From assembly GCF_036010485.1 (NCBI RefSeq), contig NZ_CP108568.1, positions 2,046,001-2,110,000 of the forward strand: a stretch of 64,000 bases of DNA, written 5' to 3'. The DNA comes from Streptomyces sp. NBC_01198. GTDB taxonomy: Bacteria; Actinomycetota; Actinomycetes; Streptomycetales; Streptomycetaceae. The notes below the pieces were generated by a model. That model saw only the letters and a program-made list of their open reading frames with translations, searched no databases and had not been told where the DNA came from. Of this stretch, positions 15,558-23,574 are shown piece after piece. Positions within the stretch are counted from its first letter, which is position 1, and every line of letters starts with the position of its first letter. The position numbers and the translations under genes were made by a program.

Positions 15558-16394
15558 TCAGTGCCGGAGCCCGGACCGGCCGGCTATCAGGTCGTCCGAC
15601 AATTGCCGGAGCCTTCGCCGTGCCTCCCTGTCATACGCCTGCCGGTCGGCGCGCGCCTCGCTGAGCCCGTTGTAATAGCGCCCGCTCCCGGGTCCGGTGG
15701 TATTGATGAGCCGAAGCGTCGCCGTGCCGCCCTCTTCGACGGTGCTCCACGGGCTGATGCCGATCTCCCGCACCATTGTGGTGTCCATGAACGTGGCCGG
15801 GTGCAGCGCATCCACCGTGACACCCGTCCCGCTCAGTTCCTCCGCGAGGTCGAAGGTGAACATGATCTGGGCGAGCTTGCTCTGCGAATACGCCCGGGTC
15901 GCGTCGTAACCACTCGCCAGCATGGGATCGGAGAAGTCGATGGCCTGCTGTCCCGCCGAGGCGACATTGACGATCCGGGACGGCGCGGCCCCCAGCAGAA
16001 GCGGCAGCAGCCGGCGGGTCAGCCGATATCCGGCCAGGTAATTCACCGCGAACCGGCGCTCGACCCCGTACTCGTCGACCTGTCGCCCGCCGCCGGGTGT
16101 GGCGCCGCCAATTCCCGCGTTGTTCACCAGCACGTCCAGCCGGTCGGTGCGGGCGGCCACCTCGTCGGCCAGCCGGTCGACCTCCGGCAGCTCGGCGAGG
16201 TCGGCGAGCAGCACCTCGGCCCGGTCCTCGCCGGTGGCCTCCAGCACGGCGCCGCGTACCTCCTGCGCGCGGTCGGCGTCGCGGCCGTGGATCAGGACGC
16301 GGTCGCCCGCCTCGGCAAGGCGCAGGGCGAGCCAGCGGCCCAGACCGTCGGTGGAGCCGGTGATCAGGACGGTCCGCCGCCCGGGCGCCGTCAC
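15558..16394 (-). CDS. SDR family oxidoreductase
   Basis: A 278-residue protein; GTG 16394 is chosen because it overlaps the upstream SDR stop by four bases (GTGA), implying translational coupling. The NAD(P) loop is TGSTDGLGRWLALRL, NAG is in DVLVNNAGIGG, the catalytic serine in RIVNVASAGQ and the catalytic Tyr/Lys pair in YSQSK. The longer C-terminal half after YSQSK (HPATFMDTTMV..) matches retinol-dehydrogenase-like SDRs. It acts as a cytoplasmic NAD(P)-dependent oxidoreductase on an unknown substrate. Part of a two-gene operon opposite a TetR gene. Confidence 0.92.
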   Translation of the reverse strand: MTAPGRRTVLITGSTDGLGRWLALRLAEAGDRVLIHGRDADRAQEVRGAVLEATGEDRAEVLLADLAELPEVDRLADEVAARTDRLDVLVNNAGIGGATPGGGRQVDEYGVERRFAVNYLAGYRLTRRLLPLLLGAAPSRIVNVASAGQQAIDFSDPMLASGYDATRAYSQSKLAQIMFTFDLAEELSGTGVTVDALHPATFMDTTMVREIGISPWSTVEEGGTATLRLINTTGPGSGRYYNGLSEARADRQAYDREARRRLRQLSDDLIAGRSGLRH

Positions 16395-17122
16395 AGCGCC
16401 GCCGGCCGCAGACGCGACCCGCCGTCGACCGGGAGCACCACGCCGGTGGTGAAGGTCGCGCCGAGCAAATACCCGATCGCCCCGGCGACATCCTCCGGGC
16501 GCCCCACCCGCCCGGCCGGCGCGGTCGACGCGAAGCTGTCGAACGCCTGCTGCCGGGCGTCGGCGTCCATCCAGTCCCACCACGGGGTGTCGATGATGCC
16601 GGGCGACACGGCATTGACCCGGACCGGCGCCAATTCGACGGCGAGCACCGGGACCATCGCCTCGACGGCCGCGTTGACCGCGGCGAGCCCGGCGGTGCCC
16701 GGACGTGCCGAACCGGCGGAGCCGGCGGTCACGAAGGTGATCGAACCGCCGGGACGCAGCGCCTTGAGGGCCGACTGGGCGGCGATGGTCTGGGCCACCA
16801 GTTTCCCCTCGGCGGCGGCGCGCAGCCGGGCTATCGGCAGGTCACAGAAAGGTCCTGCGGCGGTGGCGCCGGTGACGGCCACCACCACGTGGTCGACGGG
16901 GCCGAGGCCGGCGAAGAAGTCATGGGTGGCCGTCTCGTCCAGCGCGTCCAGCGACGTGCCGGACGCACCGTCCCCGAGCCGAGCGAGCGCGGCGTCCAGC
17001 CTGCCCTTGTCCCGCCCGGTGACGATCACCGCGCGGCCGGCCCGCAGCTGCTCCTCCGCGGTGGCCAGGCCGATTCCCGATGTGCCGCCGATGACGACGA
17101 CGCGTTCTGTCGATGCGGGCAT
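16391..17122 (-). CDS. SDR family protein lacking the catalytic Tyr-x3-Lys
   Basis: A 243-residue protein; ATG 17122 has GGAGAG upstream. The nucleotide loop GGTSGIGLATAEEQ, the NNAG-equivalent region (VVVAVTGATAAG), and the classical ending GRPEDVAGAIGYLLGATFTT plus VLPVDGG are all present. Where Tyr-x3-Lys should be, the sequence reads GTAGLAAVNAAVEAM, so the normal proton-donor pair is missing. It is therefore either a binding/regulatory SDR or uses a different chemistry. First gene of the pair, 72 bp from a divergent TetR gene. Confidence 0.88.
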   Translation of the reverse strand: MPASTERVVVIGGTSGIGLATAEEQLRAGRAVIVTGRDKGRLDAALARLGDGASGTSLDALDETATHDFFAGLGPVDHVVVAVTGATAAGPFCDLPIARLRAAAEGKLVAQTIAAQSALKALRPGGSITFVTAGSAGSARPGTAGLAAVNAAVEAMVPVLAVELAPVRVNAVSPGIIDTPWWDWMDADARQQAFDSFASTAPAGRVGRPEDVAGAIGYLLGATFTTGVVLPVDGGSRLRPAAL

Positions 17123-17134
17123 TGCGCTCTCCGA

Positions 17135-17157
17135 TTACGAGACATGGTGACTCGTAA
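17135..17157. promoter_or_regulatory. Inverted repeat in the SDR/TetR divergent promoter region (likely operator)
   Basis: TTACGAG, nine bases, CTCGTAA: a perfect 7-bp inverted repeat in the 72-bp gap between the two divergent genes. Its size and place fit a TetR dimer site controlling both promoters. Confidence 0.6.
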
Positions 17158-17194
17158 ACTCTATGCGAGACAGCGTGCCTTGTAAAGTGGCCCC

Positions 17195-17854
17195 ATGGAC
17201 GAGACCCCCCCACGCGGCAGACCCCGCAGCGAGACGGCCAGGCGCGCGGTGCTCGACGCGGCGCTGGAGCTGTGCCAGAGCGGCGGATATCAGGCGCTGA
17301 CGATGAAGGGCATCGCGGAGACGGCGGGAGTCGGCCGTCAGACCGTGTACCGCTGGTGGCCCGCGAAGCAGGACGTGCTGATCGACGCCCTGCGCGACCT
17401 CGGGTTGCGCAAGGCGGAGCAGCTGGACCCGGAGACCGGCGACACGCTGCGCGACGTACGGACGCTCCTGGACGCCACGTTCACGCTCACCACCGCACTC
17501 ACGGGCAACGCCCTGGTCGGGCTGATGGCCGAGGCGCAGCACGACCCCGCACTGTCGCACCGCCTGCAGGCCACCGTCCTCGGCCCCCGGCGGCAGGCCC
17601 TGCGGTCGCTGCTGGCCCGCGGCGTGGCGGACGGCTCGCTCTCCGACGCGGCCGCGCCGCTCGACCTCGCGGTCGACTTCGCCTTCGGCACCATGTGGTA
17701 TCGGCTGATCAGCCAGCACGCCCCGGTGGACACCGGCCTGGCCGAGCAGGTCACCACGGCGCTCGCGACCCTGCTACGGCCGGGCGCCGCCACCGCGATC
17801 CAGTCGGTGGCGACCGGCGGGGCGCCCCCGGCCGGCCCCCACGGCGCGGCGTGA
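17195..17854 (+). CDS. TetR/AcrR family transcriptional regulator
   Basis: A 219-residue protein. The N-terminal helix-turn-helix is clear: RAVLDAALELCQSGGYQALT, MKGIAETAGVGRQTVYRWWP, AKQDVLIDAL (residues about 14-68). The remaining ~150 residues are a helical ligand-binding domain with a TetR_C-like pattern (LVGLMAEAQHDPALSHRL). It faces the SDR operon and most likely represses it until a ligand is bound; a candidate operator is at 17135-17157. Confidence 0.93.
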   Translation: MDETPPRGRPRSETARRAVLDAALELCQSGGYQALTMKGIAETAGVGRQTVYRWWPAKQDVLIDALRDLGLRKAEQLDPETGDTLRDVRTLLDATFTLTTALTGNALVGLMAEAQHDPALSHRLQATVLGPRRQALRSLLARGVADGSLSDAAAPLDLAVDFAFGTMWYRLISQHAPVDTGLAEQVTTALATLLRPGAATAIQSVATGGAPPAGPHGAA

Positions 17855-17868
17855 GCGCGCCGGCACGC

Positions 17869-18474
17869 TCAGACCGTCCACGCCTGGACGACGTCGACCA
17901 CGTCGCCCGCCACGTTCAGCACGTCGTCGTCCAGGCCGGCCCGGTCGGACAGCCGTGCCACCGCTCCCTCGCGGTACTTGCCGTGCTCCGTGGTGGAGTT
18001 CCACGCCGAGAGCACCAGGAAGTCGCTCTCCGCACCCTCCGCGAAGACGCCACGCAGCATGCCGGGTGAGCCGGCCATCGCTGGGTTCCAGACGCGTTCC
18101 TGCATCTGGACGAAGTGGTCGACGCGGTCCGGGCGCACCTTGCAGAGCGCGACCCGCAGCAGGTCCGCGTCGGAGAAGCGCGGCTCGAAGCCGACCTTCA
18201 CGTCCAGCCGGCGGGTGAACGTGCGCGCTGCCAGCATCTCGAAGGTGCCGGCCTGGTTGGCCGCCAGCGCCTCGTGCGGCCCGGCCATGAAGGCGTCATA
18301 GGGCGCCTGCCCGTCCCAGAAGGCGAAGAGGTGCACCACACCGGGCTGGGAGCGGCTCCAGCCGCCGCCCTGACCGCGGAAGCCCGGCTGCTCCCTGAGC
18401 GCGGTCCATCTGCGCTGCCCCCGGTCGAAACCGGCCCGGTCCAGGACGCCGCAGCGTATCCACTTCACCAACAC
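17869..18474 (-). CDS. DUF4937 / YdbC-like domain protein
   Basis: A protein of about 201 residues. The GTG at 18474 gives VKWIRCGVLDRAGFDRGQRR as the N-terminus, fitting the family; the frame stays open further upstream, so the start is uncertain. The sequence contains two ferredoxin-like repeats, with PGFRGQGGGWSRSQPGVVHL and AFWDGQAPYDAFMAGPHEAL in the first half, and a second half (RVDHFVQMQERVWNPAMAGS, LVLSAWNSTTEHGKYREGAV) of antibiotic-biosynthesis-monooxygenase-like fold. No catalytic assignment is possible. Convergent with the TetR gene, 14 bp apart. Confidence 0.75.
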   Translation of the reverse strand: MLVKWIRCGVLDRAGFDRGQRRWTALREQPGFRGQGGGWSRSQPGVVHLFAFWDGQAPYDAFMAGPHEALAANQAGTFEMLAARTFTRRLDVKVGFEPRFSDADLLRVALCKVRPDRVDHFVQMQERVWNPAMAGSPGMLRGVFAEGAESDFLVLSAWNSTTEHGKYREGAVARLSDRAGLDDDVLNVAGDVVDVVQAWTV

Positions 18475-18577
18475 CGCGCCATCGTAGTGGTGCGGAGGCC
18501 ACGGATCGTCCCTGTCCGCCACTCCGGTCCGCGGCGCCCCGCGGCGCCGGGGCAGTCGCGGGGGACGTGCCGCGCGC

Positions 18578-18621
18578 ACAGCGGTGGGGAGCGGGCCCGC
18601 GGGCCCGCTCCCCACCGCTGT
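18578..18621 (-). terminator. 44-bp perfect palindrome downstream of nrdJ
   Basis: Each 22-base half (ACAGCGGTGGGGAGCGGGCC + CG) pairs exactly with the other, centred between 18599 and 18600, starting 31 bp past the nrdJ stop. It should form an exceptionally stable hairpin in RNA and could act as terminator or as a 3' stabiliser. Confidence 0.7.
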
Positions 18622-18652
18622 CACCTGCCGGTCAGCCGGCCGTGCGCTCCGG

Positions 18653-21535
18653 TCAGCTGCACCCGCTGGTCGAGCCGCAGCCCTCGCAGAGGTAGCAGCT
18701 GCCGGCGCGGCGCATCTTGGTGCCGCAGGAGAAGCACAGCGGAGCGTCGGCGTTGAGGCCGAGCTGGATCTCCAGCAGCTCGGTGGAGTTGTGCGCCTCC
18801 TTGGGCGCCGGGGTCTCCGCCGCCGGGGGCTTGGCGACGGCCAGCGGCGCGCGGGGCTCGACCTGCCGCGGTGCGGACTGGGCCAGGCCCTCGACGTCGA
18901 CGTCGTCCTCGCCCGCCTCGTACGAGCCGGTGTCCAGGTGCCGCTGCCGCTCGTCCGCGGAGTGGATGCCGAGCGCCGAGCGGGTCTCGAAGGGGAGGAA
19001 GTCCAGCGCCAGGCGGCGGAAGATGTAGTCGACGATCGACTGCGCCATCCTCACGTCCGGGTCGTCGGTGAGTCCGGCCGGCTCGAAGCGCATGTTCGTG
19101 AACTTCGAGACGTAGGTCTCCAGCGGGACGCCGTACTGCATGCCAACGGACACCGCGATGGAGAACGCGTCCATCATGCCCGCGAGGGTGGAGCCCTGCT
19201 TGGACATCTTCAGGAAGACCTCGCCCAGACCGTCGTCCGGATACGAATTCGCCGTCATGTAGCCCTCGGCGCCGCCCACGGTGAAGGACGTGGTGATGCC
19301 GGGACGGCCCTTGGGGAGGCGCTTGCGCACCGGGCGGTACTCGACGACCTTCTCGACCTGCGCGGCTGCCTGTGCCGTCTTCTCGGCCTTCGTGTCGTCC
19401 TTCTTCTTGGCCGAGAGCGGCTGGCCGACCTTGCAGTTGTCGCGGTAGATCGCCAGTGCCTTCAGGCCGAGCTTCCAGCCCTCGTAGTAGACCTCCTCGA
19501 CCTCCTCCACGGTGGCCGTCTCCGGCAGGTTCACCGTCTTGGAGATGGCGCCGGACAGGAAGGGCTGGGCGGCAGCCATCATGCGCACGTGGCCCATGGC
19601 CGAGATCGCCCGTTCGCCCATGGCGCAGTCGAAGACCTCGTAGTGCTCCTGCTTGAGCCCGGGCGCGTCGATCACGTTGCCGTGCTCGGCGATGTGGGCG
19701 ACGATCGCCTCGATCTGCTCGGGCTGGTAGCCGAGCCTGCGCAGCGCGGTGGGGACCGTGTTGTTCACGATCTGCATCGAGCCGCCGCCGACGAGCTTCT
19801 TGAACTTCACCAGGGCCAGGTCCGGTTCGACACCCGTGGTGTCGCAGTCCATCATCAGGCCGATCGTGCCGGTGGGCGCCAGCACCGACGCCTGCGCGTT
19901 GCGGAAGCCGTTCTTCTCGCCGAGCCGGATGACGTCCTGCCAGGCCTCGGTGGCCGCGGCCCATACCGGGCTGTCCAGGTCGTCGACCCTGCGGGCGGCG
20001 CCGTTGGCGTCGGAGTGCTGCTTCATGACGCGCTTGTGGGCGTCGGCGTTGCGGGCGTAGCCGTCGTAGGCGCCGACGACCGCGGCCAGTTCCGCGGAGC
20101 GCTTGTAGGACGTTCCGGTCATCAGCGAGGTGATGGCCCCGGCGAGTCCGCGGCCGCCGTCGGAGTCGTAGGCGTGGCCGGTCGCCATCAGCAGGGCGCC
20201 CAGGTTGGCGTAACCGATGCCCAGCTGGCGGAAGGCGCGGGTGGTCTCGCCGATCTTCTCGGTCGGGAAGTCGGCGAAGGAGATCGAGATGTCCATCGCG
20301 GTGATGACCAGCTCGACGACCTTGGCGAAGCGCTCCGCGTCGAAGGACTGGCGGCCCTCGCCGTCGTCGCGCAGGAACTTCAGCAGGTTCAGCGAGGCCA
20401 GGTTGCAGCTGGAGTTGTCCAGGTGCATGTACTCGCTGCACGGGTTCGACGCGGTGATCCGGCCGGTCTCCGGCGACGTGTGCCAGTGGTTGATCGTGTC
20501 GTCGTACTGGATGCCCGGGTCGGCGCAGGCCCAGGCCGCCTCGGCCAGCTTGCGGAAGAGCGACCGCGCGTCGACCTCCTCGATGACCTCACCGGTCATC
20601 CTGGCGCGCAGGCCGTAGGGGGCGGCGGACTCGTACGCCTTCATGAACTCGTCGTTGACACGCACCGAGTTGTTGGCGTTCTGGTACTGGACGGACGTGA
20701 TGTCGTCGCCGCCCAGGTCCATGTCGAAGCCCGCGTCCCGCAGGGCGCGGATCTTCACCTCTTCCTTGACCTTCGTCTCGATGAAGGCCTCGACGTCGGG
20801 GTGGTCGACGTCCAGGACGACCATCTTGGCGGCGCGGCGGGTGGCGCCGCCCGACTTGATGGTGCCGGCGGAGGCGTCGGCGCCGCGCATGAAGGAGACC
20901 GGACCTGAGGCGTTGCCGCCGGAGGAGAGCAGCTCCTTGGACGAGCGGATACGGGACAGGTTCAGGCCGGCGCCCGAGCCGCCCTTGAAAATCATGCCCT
21001 CTTCCTTGTACCAGTCGAGGATCGACTCCATGGAGTCGTCGACGGACAGGATGAAGCACGCGGAGACCTGCTGCGGCTGGGCGGTGCCCACGTTGAACCA
21101 GACCGGCGAATTGAAGCTGAAGACCTGGTGCAGCAGCGCGTAGGTCAGCTCGTGCTCGAAGACCTCGGCCTCGTCGGGCGAACCGAAGTATCCGTGCTTC
21201 TCGCCCGCCTTCCGGTAGGTGAGAACCACCCGGTCGATCAGCTGCTTCAGGCTCTTCTCACGCTGCGGACTGCCCACCGCGCCGCGGAAGTACTTGCTGG
21301 TGACGATGTTGACCGCGTTCACCGACCAGAAGTCGGGGAACTCGACGCCACGCTGCTCGAAGTTGATCGAGCCGTCGCGCCAATTGGTCATGACGACGTC
21401 ACGGTGCTCCCAGACCACCTCGTCGTACGGGTGCACGCCGGGGGTGGTGTGGATGCGCTCGATGCGCAGGCCCTTGCTCGTCTTGGACCCCTTGGTGCGG
21501 GAACCGCGTGCCGGGCCGCTCGTCGTCTCTGTCAT
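18653..21535 (-). CDS. nrdJ: Adenosylcobalamin-dependent ribonucleotide reductase (class II)
   Basis: A 960-residue protein. It reduces ribonucleotides to deoxyribonucleotides using a B12-generated radical and so works with or without oxygen. Visible features: N-terminal FSFNSPVWFNVGT region, FKGGSGAGLNLSRIRSSKE (about 185-203), a substrate-site/catalytic segment NPCSEYMHLDNSSCNLASLN, VLAPTGTIGLMMDCDTTGVE and AYDSDGGRGLAGAI. The C-terminal redox/zinc tail has paired cysteines (CFSCGTKMRRAGSCYLCEGC). Length is normal for Streptomyces NrdJ. ATG 21535 has GGAGGCGG upstream. It follows nrdR by 118 bp and should be co-transcribed and repressed by it. Confidence 0.97.
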   Translation of the reverse strand: MTETTSGPARGSRTKGSKTSKGLRIERIHTTPGVHPYDEVVWEHRDVVMTNWRDGSINFEQRGVEFPDFWSVNAVNIVTSKYFRGAVGSPQREKSLKQLIDRVVLTYRKAGEKHGYFGSPDEAEVFEHELTYALLHQVFSFNSPVWFNVGTAQPQQVSACFILSVDDSMESILDWYKEEGMIFKGGSGAGLNLSRIRSSKELLSSGGNASGPVSFMRGADASAGTIKSGGATRRAAKMVVLDVDHPDVEAFIETKVKEEVKIRALRDAGFDMDLGGDDITSVQYQNANNSVRVNDEFMKAYESAAPYGLRARMTGEVIEEVDARSLFRKLAEAAWACADPGIQYDDTINHWHTSPETGRITASNPCSEYMHLDNSSCNLASLNLLKFLRDDGEGRQSFDAERFAKVVELVITAMDISISFADFPTEKIGETTRAFRQLGIGYANLGALLMATGHAYDSDGGRGLAGAITSLMTGTSYKRSAELAAVVGAYDGYARNADAHKRVMKQHSDANGAARRVDDLDSPVWAAATEAWQDVIRLGEKNGFRNAQASVLAPTGTIGLMMDCDTTGVEPDLALVKFKKLVGGGSMQIVNNTVPTALRRLGYQPEQIEAIVAHIAEHGNVIDAPGLKQEHYEVFDCAMGERAISAMGHVRMMAAAQPFLSGAISKTVNLPETATVEEVEEVYYEGWKLGLKALAIYRDNCKVGQPLSAKKKDDTKAEKTAQAAAQVEKVVEYRPVRKRLPKGRPGITTSFTVGGAEGYMTANSYPDDGLGEVFLKMSKQGSTLAGMMDAFSIAVSVGMQYGVPLETYVSKFTNMRFEPAGLTDDPDVRMAQSIVDYIFRRLALDFLPFETRSALGIHSADERQRHLDTGSYEAGEDDVDVEGLAQSAPRQVEPRAPLAVAKPPAAETPAPKEAHNSTELLEIQLGLNADAPLCFSCGTKMRRAGSCYLCEGCGSTSGCS

Positions 21536-21653
21536 TCCGCCTCCCTATACGGGCGAAAACGCCCTGATGTGCGCGGTTCTTCCCGCAGCACGGTGATGTC
21601 AATGGCCTCGGCGCGCGGCGCGCTCCGGCGGAAATCTGAGTCCTGCGCGCCGC

Positions 21654-22166
21654 TCAGTCGGCGGCGGATGCGGGGGCGGGGACACCGAGGTCCTCGTCGA
21701 GCCCGCCAGGAGTGGTGGGTGGCAGCTGCTCGCGCAGCTCCGTGATGGCCCGCTCGAAGTCCTCGAGCGAGTCGAATGCCCGGTAGACCGAGGCGAACCG
21801 CAGATACGCGACGAGGTCGAGGTCCTGGAGCGGACCGAGTATGGCCAGCCCCACGTCGTGGGTCGACAGCTCCGCGCTGCCGGTGGCCCTGACCGCCTCC
21901 TCGACCCGCTGACCGAGCTGGGCCAGGGCGTCCTCGGTGACGGGGCGGCCCTGGCAGGCCTTGCGCACGCCGGCGATCACCTTGCTGCGGCTGAACGGTT
22001 CCGTGACGCCGCTGCGCTTGATCACCATGAGTGACGCGGTCTCCACGGTGGTGAACCGGCGACCGCAGTCGGGGCACTGGCGGCGCCGGCGGATGGAGGC
22101 GCCGTCATCGGTGGTGCGGCTGTCGACGACACGGCTGTCGGGGTGCCGGCAGAAGGGGCAGTGCAT
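21654..22166 (-). CDS. nrdR: Transcriptional repressor NrdR
   Basis: A 170-residue protein from ATG 22166. The zinc ribbon has Cys3, Cys6, Cys31 and Cys34 (MHCPFC ... CPDC), followed by the typical RRF..VE region. The ATP-cone domain ([20 protein letters not shown]) runs to about residue 140. NrdR senses ATP/dATP and represses ribonucleotide reductase operons by binding paired NrdR boxes. A candidate pair lies upstream at 22301-22347. Divergent from lexA across a 541-bp gap. Confidence 0.97.
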   Translation of the reverse strand: MHCPFCRHPDSRVVDSRTTDDGASIRRRRQCPDCGRRFTTVETASLMVIKRSGVTEPFSRSKVIAGVRKACQGRPVTEDALAQLGQRVEEAVRATGSAELSTHDVGLAILGPLQDLDLVAYLRFASVYRAFDSLEDFERAITELREQLPPTTPGGLDEDLGVPAPASAAD

Positions 22167-22300
22167 CGTTCCTACTCCCTCCCTCACTCCATGGTGAGCG
22201 CGCGACAAAACGACGCTTCCGCGGCGTCTGACGACCCCGTGAAGCAGTCCCAAGCATAGGTGATTGCCCTGACGTTGGACCCGCCGGGTCCCCACTCCGA

Positions 22301-22347
22301 CCACAACCCGTGGGGGCCGGGCCCTATCCAACCACTAGATGTGGTGG
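22301..22347 (-). promoter_or_regulatory. Candidate pair of NrdR boxes upstream of nrdR-nrdJ
   Basis: CCACTAGATGTGGTGG (22332-22347) fits the 16-bp NrdR palindrome well, and CCACAACCCGTGGGGG (22301-22316) fits weakly. Their 31-bp spacing, three helical turns, is typical of functional NrdR pairs. They lie 135-181 bp upstream of nrdR. Confidence 0.55.
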
Positions 22348-22589
22348 AGTGGATTCAACCGACTCGCTGCGCGTGTCGCAAGTCGCCGGGTGTGCGCGAC
22401 CGTGTCCGCTGCGTATCCGGGACCCCTGCGGGGCGCCGGTGACACACTGGGGTGCGGCGTGGCCGGAGCGTCACACGGGGGCCCCTGCGGCCCGGTCCGG
22501 CCGGCGGCGGGCAGGATATGGGGGTCGAACTTCCATTCGATCAATACACCCGGTACCTTGATCACGTCAGCGGATTTATGCAAATTCAC
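22348..22589. other. Rest of the nrdR-lexA divergent intergenic region
   Basis: Together with 22167-22300 and 22605-22707 this makes up the long gap between nrdR and lexA. Apart from the NrdR-box pair and the SOS box I see no gene, no cobalamin-riboswitch core (no B12 box) and only short G/C-rich repeats. It probably carries the promoters and a lexA leader of about 100 bases. Confidence 0.4.
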
Positions 22590-22604
22590 TCGAACGTGTG
22601 TTTG
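22590..22604 (+). promoter_or_regulatory. LexA-binding site (SOS box) of lexA
   Basis: TCGAACGTGTGTTTG matches the Gram-positive/actinobacterial SOS box TCGAAC-N-N-N-N-GTTYG at nearly every position. It lies 104 bp upstream of the lexA start codon, so lexA is expected to be autoregulated. Confidence 0.85.
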
Positions 22605-22707
22605 GCGCAACCTTTCGAAACCCACTACCGTTGTACTAACTGCCCGCGGCTGCGAAGCGGGCCTCCCGCAGTTCATGCGGTGGGAGAACATCTCGAAAGG
22701 GGCCGCC

Positions 22708-23487
22708 GTGACCACCACCGCAGAGAGCGCCACAGGGACATTGACCGCCCATGACCGCTCCCCGGATCGAATCGGCCCGTTGGACGTGATGAACGAAGAG
22801 AACAGCCCGAAGCCCGCGCGCTCACTTCCCGGACGGCCCCCGGGTATTCGCGCCGACAGCTCCGGCCTCACCGAACGCCAGCGCAGGGTCATCGAAGTCA
22901 TCAGGGATTCGGTGCAGCGCCGCGGATACCCCCCGTCCATGCGCGAAATCGGCCAGGCCGTCGGCCTGTCCAGTACGTCATCGGTGGCCCATCAGCTGAT
23001 GGCACTGGAGCGGAAGGGCTTTCTGCGCCGCGACCCGCACCGACCGCGGGCCTACGAGGTGCGTGCCTCCGACGCCGGGCACCCCCAGCCGACCGACACC
23101 TCGGGAAAGCCCTCGGCCTCCTACGTGCCACTGGTGGGGCGGATCGCGGCCGGCGGACCGATCCTCGCCGAGGAGTCGGTCGAGGACGTCTTCCCGCTGC
23201 CCCGCCAACTCGTGGGCGACGGCGAACTGTTCGTGCTCAAGGTGGTCGGTGACTCGATGATCGAGGCGGCCATCTGCGACGGCGACTGGGTCACCGTGCG
23301 ACGCCAGCCGGTCGCCGAGAACGGCGACATCGTCGCCGCCATGCTCGACGGCGAAGCCACGGTGAAGCGCTTCAAGCGGGACAACGGCCATGTGTGGCTG
23401 CTGCCGCACAACGCCGCCTACCAGCCCATCCCCGGCGACGAGGCCACCATCCTGGGCAAGGTCGTGGCGGTCCTGCGCAGGGTGTGA
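22708..23487 (+). CDS. lexA: LexA repressor
   Basis: A 259-residue protein; GTG 22708 with GAAAGGGG upstream gives the Streptomyces-type N-terminal extension ([10 protein letters not shown]). The winged helix occupies about 54-120 ([40 protein letters not shown]). The autocleavage site is Ala148-Gly149 (GRIAAGGP), and the catalytic dyad is Ser183 (GDSMIE) and Lys220 (ATVKRF). It represses SOS genes until RecA-stimulated self-cleavage. It is divergent from nrdR and convergent with the DinG-type helicase gene. Confidence 0.98.
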   Translation: MTTTAESATGTLTAHDRSPDRIGPLDVMNEENSPKPARSLPGRPPGIRADSSGLTERQRRVIEVIRDSVQRRGYPPSMREIGQAVGLSSTSSVAHQLMALERKGFLRRDPHRPRAYEVRASDAGHPQPTDTSGKPSASYVPLVGRIAAGGPILAEESVEDVFPLPRQLVGDGELFVLKVVGDSMIEAAICDGDWVTVRRQPVAENGDIVAAMLDGEATVKRFKRDNGHVWLLPHNAAYQPIPGDEATILGKVVAVLRRV

Positions 23488-23503
23488 CGCGCGGGTGTGC
23501 CGA

Positions 23504-23536
23504 GCGCCCCGGAAACCGTACGCGGTTCCGGGGCGC
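23504..23536. terminator. Bidirectional terminator between lexA and the dinG-like gene
   Basis: GCGCCCCGGAAACCG / CGGTTCCGGGGCGC: a 14-bp stem with one bulged A and a four-base loop, in the gap between the two convergent stops. Confidence 0.7.
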
Positions 23537-23574
23537 ACTCGTTGCCCGGCCCTGCCGTGTGGTCCGCCGGGCCG

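Noticed and set aside
22167..22707. Cobalamin riboswitch for nrdJ
   Set aside because: No B12-box or conserved core could be found in the gap upstream of nrdR or between nrdR and nrdJ.
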